From contig NZ_JARVSM010000001.1 of assembly GCF_030209175.1 (NCBI RefSeq), positions 310,001-374,000 of the forward strand: 64,000 nucleotides of DNA. The letters are read 5' to 3'. Below, one piece after another: positions 58,872 to 64,000 of the stretch (position 1 is its first letter; every line of letters starts with the position of its first letter). Both the position numbers and the translations under genes were made by a program. The stretch is from Pseudomonas sp. efr-133-TYG-5. GTDB taxonomy: Bacteria; Pseudomonadota; Gammaproteobacteria; Pseudomonadales; Pseudomonadaceae. The notes beneath the pieces were generated by a model. That model ran no database searches and was not told the origin of the DNA. It saw only the letters and a program-made list of their open reading frames with translations.

Positions 58872-60391
58872 CCCACACGATCCGCAGGAAATCCAAGGCA
58901 GAACCCGCACCACCGACCACGCTGTTCCTGTTCGGTGCTCACGGCGACCTGGTCAAGCGTCTGCTCATGCCGGCGCTGTACAACCTGAGTCGCGACGGCC
59001 TGCTGGACGATGGCCTGCGGATCGTCGGCGTTGACCACAACGCCATTACCGATGAGGCTTTCGCGCAGAAGCTCGAAGATTTCATCCGTACCGAAGTGGC
59101 GGCGAAAGTCGGCAAGGGCGATCAGATGCTTGATCCGGCCTTGTGGGCCAAGCTCGCCAAAGGCATCAGCTACGTCCAGGGCGATTTCCTGGACGACAGC
59201 ACCTATTCAGCGCTGGCGGCGAAAATCGCCGCCAGCGGCACCGGCAACGCGGTCTTCTATCTGGCCACCGCGCCGCGGTTCTTCAGCGAAGTGGTGCGCC
59301 GCCTGGGCGCCGCCGGTCTGCTTGAAGAATCCCCGGAAGCCTTCAGAAGGGTGGTGATCGAAAAACCGTTCGGCTCCGACCTGCAAACCGCCGAGGCGTT
59401 GAACGCCTGCCTGCTCAAGGTGATGTCGGAAAAGCAGATCTACCGGATCGATCACTACCTGGGCAAGGAAACCGTGCAGAACATTCTGGTCAGCCGGTTC
59501 TCCAACAGCCTGTTCGAAGCGTTCTGGAACAATCACTACATCGACCACGTGCAGATCACCGCCGCCGAAACCGTCGGCGTCGAGACCCGTGGCAGTTTCT
59601 ACGAACACACCGGCGCATTGCGCGACATGGTGCCCAATCACCTGTTCCAGTTGCTGGCGATGGTCGCCATGGAGCCGCCGGCCGCGTTCGGCGCCGACGC
59701 GGTGCGTGGCGAGAAAGCCAAGGTCGTGGGTGCGATTCGGCCGTGGACGACCGAAGAGGCACGGGCCAATTCGGTTCGAGGCCAATACTGTGCCGGCGAA
59801 GTCGACGGCAAAGCGTTGAACGGCTATCGCCAGGAAGCCAACGTCGCGCCCGACAGCAGCACGGAAACCTACGTGGCGCTGAAGGTGATGATCGACAACT
59901 GGCGCTGGGTCGGCGTGCCGTTCTACCTGCGCACCGGCAAGCGCATGAGCGTGCGCGACACCGAGATCGTCATCTGCTTCAAACCGGCGCCGTATGCGCA
60001 GTTCCGCGACACCGAGGTCGACGAGTTGCAACCGACCTACCTGCGCATCCAGATCCAGCCCAACGAAGGCATGTGGTTCGACCTGCTGGCCAAGCGCCCG
60101 GGCCCGGCCCTGAACATGGCCAACATCGAGCTGGGGTTCGCCTACAAGGATTTCTTCGAGATGCAGCCGTCGACCGGCTACGAAACGCTGATCTACGACT
60201 GCCTGACCGGCGATCAGACGTTGTTCCAGCGTGCCGACAACATCGAGAACGGCTGGCGTGCGGTGCAACCGTTCCTCGACGCCTGGCAGCAGGACGCGAG
60301 CGTGCAGAGCTATGCCGCCGGTGAGGACGGGCCGCAGGCGGCCAATGAACTGCTGACGCGCGATGGTCGCGTCTGGCACGGTCTGGGATGA
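58868..60391 (+). CDS. zwf: Glucose-6-phosphate 1-dehydrogenase
   Basis: 507 residues. After a short basic leader comes the Rossmann motif [19 protein letters not shown]; the substrate-binding signature is [14 protein letters not shown], followed by YFNN-like [16 protein letters not shown]. It oxidises glucose-6-phosphate to 6-phosphogluconolactone. ATG 58868 overlaps the gnd stop, and its own stop overlaps the HAD gene start, so the three are translationally coupled. Pseudomonads often carry two or more zwf copies; this is the gnd-linked one. The reading from 58619 is an artefact inside gnd. Confidence 0.95.
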   Translation: MTHTIRRKSKAEPAPPTTLFLFGAHGDLVKRLLMPALYNLSRDGLLDDGLRIVGVDHNAITDEAFAQKLEDFIRTEVAAKVGKGDQMLDPALWAKLAKGISYVQGDFLDDSTYSALAAKIAASGTGNAVFYLATAPRFFSEVVRRLGAAGLLEESPEAFRRVVIEKPFGSDLQTAEALNACLLKVMSEKQIYRIDHYLGKETVQNILVSRFSNSLFEAFWNNHYIDHVQITAAETVGVETRGSFYEHTGALRDMVPNHLFQLLAMVAMEPPAAFGADAVRGEKAKVVGAIRPWTTEEARANSVRGQYCAGEVDGKALNGYRQEANVAPDSSTETYVALKVMIDNWRWVGVPFYLRTGKRMSVRDTEIVICFKPAPYAQFRDTEVDELQPTYLRIQIQPNEGMWFDLLAKRPGPALNMANIELGFAYKDFFEMQPSTGYETLIYDCLTGDQTLFQRADNIENGWRAVQPFLDAWQQDASVQSYAAGEDGPQAANELLTRDGRVWHGLG

Positions 60392-61209
60392 GTGACATGC
60401 CGCAACAGCCCATCCGTTTTCTGCTCAGCGACATGGACGGCACCTTGTTGCTGCCCGATCACAGCCTGAGTCAGCGCACCATCGACGCCGTGCGCTCCCT
60501 GCGTGAAGCCGGCGTGTTGTTCAGCCTCGCCACGGGGCGTCCGCCGAAGGCCATGCTGCAGCAGATCGAAGCCCTGGGTGTCGATCTACCGACGGCGGCG
60601 TTCAATGGCGGCACCATCGTCAATCCGGACGGCAGCCTGCTGGTGGCGCATTACCTGCCAGTGACGGCAGCGCTCACGGCACTGGCGCTGTTCGCCGATC
60701 AGCCCGACGTGGAAATCTGGGTATTCAGTGGCGGGGACTGGCTGCTCAAGGACCCGCACGGGCCGATGGTGCCACGCGAACAGCACGGCCTCGGCTACCC
60801 GCCGGTGGTGGTCGACAGTTTTGAACCGTATCTGCAGCGCATCGACAAGATCGTTGCCACCAGCCACAACACCGAGCTGCTGGTCGAACTGGAGGCGCGC
60901 CTGTTGCCGAAGGTCAACGGCATGGCGCAGGTCTCGCGTTCGCAGCCGGTGTATCTGGACGTGACGGCCCTGGAAGCCAACAAGGGCACCGCGCTGACCA
61001 CCATTGCCGCCCATCTCGGCATTCCGCTGGAGCAGACGGCAGCAATTGGCGATGGCGGCAACGACCCGGCGATGTTCCATTGCGCGGGTCTGTCGATTGC
61101 CATGGGGCAGGCGGAAGACGCGGTCAAGCGTCAGGCCGACGTGGTGACCGCAGCGAACACCGAGGACGGCGTGGCGCAGGCGATCGAGCGCTACATCCTG
61201 CCGCGCTGA
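60388..61209 (+). CDS. Cof-type HAD hydrolase
   Basis: 273-residue haloacid-dehalogenase phosphatase of the Cof subfamily: LLSDMDGTLL (nucleophile Asp and acid Asp), LATGRPPKAM, a cap domain, then KGTALTTIAAHLG (Lys) and IGDGGNDPAMFHCAGLSIAMGQA (metal-binding Asp pair). Such enzymes dephosphorylate sugar phosphates or cofactors. Coupled by ATGA overlap to zwf, it may act on hexose or pentose phosphate metabolites (inference). Confidence 0.9.
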   Translation: MSDMPQQPIRFLLSDMDGTLLLPDHSLSQRTIDAVRSLREAGVLFSLATGRPPKAMLQQIEALGVDLPTAAFNGGTIVNPDGSLLVAHYLPVTAALTALALFADQPDVEIWVFSGGDWLLKDPHGPMVPREQHGLGYPPVVVDSFEPYLQRIDKIVATSHNTELLVELEARLLPKVNGMAQVSRSQPVYLDVTALEANKGTALTTIAAHLGIPLEQTAAIGDGGNDPAMFHCAGLSIAMGQAEDAVKRQADVVTAANTEDGVAQAIERYILPR

Positions 61210-61316
61210 GCCCCACGCAGGCGCTGCCGAAGGTTGCGAATCCTTTGACCTGGTTCTGAATATCCAGAAGCAAAAGATCGCTGCGTTCGGCGGCTCCTGC
61301 GCCCATTGCGTATTCG

Positions 61317-62819
61317 TTACAGCCAGTAACTCACCGCATACCAGCCCAGCAACCCCATCACCACGGTGTACGGCAGTGCCATCCACACCATGCGCCCGTA
61401 CGACAGGCGCACCAGCGGTGCAATCGCCGACGTCAGCAGAAACAGGAACGCCGCCTGACCATTGGGCGTTGCTACGCTGGGCAGGTTGGTCCCGGTGTTG
61501 ATCGCGATGGCCAGTGTTTCGAAGTGCTCGCGGCTCATGTGGCCGGCGAGGAACGCTTGCTTCACTTCGGTAATGTAGATGGTCGCGACGAAGACGTTGT
61601 CGCTGATCGCCGACAACAGGCCGTTGGCGATAAACAGCATGCCTGGCTGCTGCTCCGCCGGCAGCGCCAGCACCCACTGGATCAGCGGTGCGAACAGCTG
61701 CTGGTCATGGATCACCGCAACCACCGCGAAGAACACCACCAGCAATGCGGTGAACGGCATGGCGTCCTTGAAAGCGCTGCCCAGGCGATGCTCGTCGGTG
61801 ATCCCGGTAAACGCGGTGATCAGCACAATCACCAGCAAGCCGATCAGCCCGACTTCGGCAATGTGAAATGCCAGCCCGGCAATCAGGATCAGCGCGGCGC
61901 AGCCTTGCACCAGCAGTGCGGCACGCTGGCGCGCCGTGCGCTCGGCATTGTCCTCGGCGGCGTAGTTGGCCAGCACCGCGCGGACATTGTCCGGCAGCAA
62001 CGTGCCGTAGCCGAACCAGCGCAGTCGCTCCAGCAGGACACAGGTGACCAGGCCGGCCACCAGTACCGGCAGCGACACCGGCGCGACCTTCTGGAAGAAC
62101 TCGGCGAAATGCCAGCCCATCTCATGGCCGATCAGCAGGTTCTGTGGCTCGCCCACCAACGTGCAGACACCGCCCAGCGCCGTGCCCACCGCACCGTGCA
62201 TCAACAGGCTGCGCAGGAAGGCGCGGAACTGCTCAAGATCTTCGTGATGCAGCGACGGCAAATGCTGGTCGTCGCTGAACGCGCTGTCCTGGCGCGGATC
62301 GTTGCCGGATGCGACCCGGTGATACACCGAGTAGAAACCCACCGCGGCACTGATGATCACCGCCGTGACGGTCAGGGCATCGAGAAACGCCGAGAGAAAC
62401 GCCGAAAGAAAACAGAACATCAAGGCCAGCAGGGCTTTCGAGCGCACGCCCAGCAGCAGGCGCGAAAACAGGAACAGCAGCAGATCCTTCATGAAATAGA
62501 TGCCGGCGACCATGAACATCAGCAGCAGAATCACTGGGAAGTTGTGCTGCAACTCCTCGTACAAGGCTTGCGCTGTGGTCATTTTCAGCAGCAGCGCTTC
62601 GATCAGCAGCAGGCCGCCGGGCATCAGCGGATAGCACTTGAGCGCCATGGCCAGGGTAAAAATGAACTCGATCACCAACAACCAGCCGGCGGCGACCGGG
62701 CCAACCGTGAAACATACCAGGGCATTGAGGATCAGAAACCCGACGATGCACGCCTTGTACCAGCGGGGCGAGTGCCCGAGAAAGTTGTGCGCGAACGCCT
62801 GGGCCATCGAACCGGACAT
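61317..62819 (-). CDS. nhaB: Na+/H+ antiporter NhaB
   Basis: 500 residues, about a dozen hydrophobic segments; NhaB-family landmarks are [12 protein letters not shown] near the start, [51 protein letters not shown] and [25 protein letters not shown]. It expels Na+ in exchange for protons (ion-transporter superfamily). AGGAG precedes ATG 62819 (MSGSMAQ). Both flanking genes are separate units; the ~107-base gap on the left holds no clear terminator. Confidence 0.95.
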   Translation of the reverse strand: MSGSMAQAFAHNFLGHSPRWYKACIVGFLILNALVCFTVGPVAAGWLLVIEFIFTLAMALKCYPLMPGGLLLIEALLLKMTTAQALYEELQHNFPVILLLMFMVAGIYFMKDLLLFLFSRLLLGVRSKALLALMFCFLSAFLSAFLDALTVTAVIISAAVGFYSVYHRVASGNDPRQDSAFSDDQHLPSLHHEDLEQFRAFLRSLLMHGAVGTALGGVCTLVGEPQNLLIGHEMGWHFAEFFQKVAPVSLPVLVAGLVTCVLLERLRWFGYGTLLPDNVRAVLANYAAEDNAERTARQRAALLVQGCAALILIAGLAFHIAEVGLIGLLVIVLITAFTGITDEHRLGSAFKDAMPFTALLVVFFAVVAVIHDQQLFAPLIQWVLALPAEQQPGMLFIANGLLSAISDNVFVATIYITEVKQAFLAGHMSREHFETLAIAINTGTNLPSVATPNGQAAFLFLLTSAIAPLVRLSYGRMVWMALPYTVVMGLLGWYAVSYWL

Positions 62820-62892
62820 CGGTTGCTCCTTGTCTTAAGAAGCGCGCAAGGTGCCGTAAGCATCAAGGAAGATCAAGTGTGGGAAGTTTCTG

Positions 62893-64000
62893 TTATTGAT
62901 TCAGATAACGCGCCACCACCGCGCGGTAGTTGCCGTCCAGCGAATAGCCGCCGACCAGCAGTTCACCGCTGGGCTGCACCGCCAGCGCCGTCGCGGTATC
63001 CAGGCTGCGGCCCAGGCGCGTGCGCAACCAGCCGCGACCGCCGCCGAAACTCGGGTCGAGGCTGCCGTCGTCGAGGTAGCGGGCCACGATAAAGTCCGCT
63101 TCGAAGCCGCCGATGGTGGCGCCCACGGCCACCGTGCGGCCATCCACCATGCGCTGCGCTGCGCTCCACTGGCAGCCGCTGTGACCGATGTCGAGCAGAT
63201 GCGCCTGGCCACCGTGGCAGTGCAGGTCCGGGCGGCCGTTATGGTGAAGGGTCAACGCCATGCACCGAATCGGATCGCGGCTGCTGCCGAAGCAATGCAG
63301 ATGGTCGGCCGATTCGATCACCTGGCTGATCTGTGCACTCTGCCCGTGCGCCTTGAACGCGAGAAAGCCGTCGCTGGCGAAACGCTCGTCGAGCTGGCCG
63401 TCCGGCAGATAGCGGGCGAGCAGGCCTTCCTGGGGAAAGTCGATCGATCCGGCGACCACGATCCACCCATCGGCCTGTAACAGCAGGCTGCTGAGCCAGG
63501 TGTTGAGCAGCAGGTGGCGGATCATCACGAAACCCCGTCCGTTGAACGTGTCGTCGAGAGCGCCATCGGGCTTGAGGCGGATGAGCATGCCGGCGTGGTC
63601 GGCGAGTTCGAAGTGATGGTTGGCGATCAGCAGGATGTGACCGTCGTCCTGGACGGCGAAATCGCAGGCCTCGGCCCCAGGCACGCCGGGTGGCAGCCAG
63701 GCATCGCGAGCGCCCATGGAGAGGTCGCCGGGCAGGCGCACGACTTGCCGGCCGTTATCGCCGAACGAGCCATCCGGATGGCCATTGGCGTCGAACAGGG
63801 CCAGGGCGGGCAGGGTGCGATGAGCGTTTTCGTAGTGCAGGCCCGCGAGCAGAATGCGTCCATCGGGCAGCGCTTGCACTTTGCCGGCCATGGCTTCGAA
63901 CCCGCCGGCGAATTCGCCGATGACGCTGCCCTGATGACCGAAGCTGAAGTCGGCCGAGCCATCTTCCAGTAATCGCGCCAGGCCAAAGCGGCTGCCTTGT
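62893..64000 (-). CDS. Delta-60 repeat (beta-propeller-like) protein, truncated by the window edge
   Basis: At least 368 residues; the frame continues past 64000, so the N-terminus is missing (an internal Met at 63891 is not the start). The sequence is built from ~40-60-residue delta-60 repeats: L..DG..D.SFG..G, e.g. LLEDGSADFSFG, LKPDGALDDTFNGRG and LDDGSLDPSFGGGRG, alternating with I.V.G....G strands. These make a beta-propeller-like structure; such proteins are often secreted or surface exposed, but a signal cannot be judged here. Function unknown. Confidence 0.8.
   Translation of the reverse strand, partial: QGSRFGLARLLEDGSADFSFGHQGSVIGEFAGGFEAMAGKVQALPDGRILLAGLHYENAHRTLPALALFDANGHPDGSFGDNGRQVVRLPGDLSMGARDAWLPPGVPGAEACDFAVQDDGHILLIANHHFELADHAGMLIRLKPDGALDDTFNGRGFVMIRHLLLNTWLSSLLLQADGWIVVAGSIDFPQEGLLARYLPDGQLDERFASDGFLAFKAHGQSAQISQVIESADHLHCFGSSRDPIRCMALTLHHNGRPDLHCHGGQAHLLDIGHSGCQWSAAQRMVDGRTVAVGATIGGFEADFIVARYLDDGSLDPSFGGGRGWLRTRLGRSLDTATALAVQPSGELLVGGYSLDGNYRAVVARYLNQ

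Overview
The window looks like a chromosomal segment of a fluorescent pseudomonad (Pseudomonas fluorescens group, species not resolvable by eye). The evidence is high GC with strong GC3 bias, tight ATGA/GTGA start-stop overlaps, a PvdQ-type acylase behind a PvdS-like iron-starvation promoter, a Fur-boxed siderophore receptor, and many families typical of that group. I recognised no tRNA, rRNA, CRISPR array, phage or complete insertion sequence.

Layout. 0.2-15.4 kb (all minus strand): a long maltodextrin/glycogen/trehalose gene train, glgA-treZ-malQ-treY-DUF2934-glgX. It continues into an unusual tail: an acyl-CoA-dehydrogenase-like gene, a PIG-L deacetylase, a NodS-like methyltransferase, a possible gene remnant, a second PIG-L paralog whose catalytic-base Asp is Gly, and an EEP-family phosphodiesterase/nuclease. 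16-21 kb: 2-hydroxyacid dehydrogenase, secreted alpha/beta hydrolase, a YqaA/DUF411 pair and a Cache-type chemoreceptor. 21.4-29.1 kb: an isolated small protein, then a five-gene minus-strand operon with LuxE-like and LuxC-like (fatty-aldehyde type) enzymes, PaaK-like ligases, a GNAT and an MdfA-type exporter, without luciferase genes. I regard this as the best candidate for an undescribed biosynthetic system here.

29.3-34.4 kb: small membrane and lipoproteins, a Fur-like regulator, pvdQ with an iron-starvation box, a convergent FecR/FpvR-like anti-sigma factor without an adjacent sigma factor, and a PepSY protein. 34.4-39.2 kb: a 1594-residue DUF6543-like toxin with an HEFAH zinc-protease motif near its C-terminus and about four degenerate internal repeats. 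39.4-46 kb: DpkA-like reductase, DUF883 protein, LysR/nitrilase pair, GNAT, LEA2 lipoprotein and NCS2 purine permease. 46-49.1 kb: LysR divergent from a polyamine-binding protein and agmatinase.

49.1-52.6 kb: a WYL regulator and a SnoaL-like protein whose promoters share one 34-bp motif at the same distance from the starts, then an AFG1/ZapE ATPase, a DinB protein and a GNAT. 52.7-57.6 kb: small secreted protein, TonB receptor with Fur box, CptA-like phosphoethanolamine transferase, coiled-coil microprotein. 57.9-61.2 kb: overlapping gnd-zwf-HAD phosphatase operon. 61.3-64 kb: NhaB antiporter and a delta-60-repeat protein cut by the window edge.

How the genes work together: glgA, glgX and malQ make and remodel alpha-glucan, and treY/treZ convert it to trehalose, a standard osmoprotectant route. 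The pvdQ/FecR/TonB genes belong to siderophore physiology, and gnd/zwf feed the pentose phosphate pathway.
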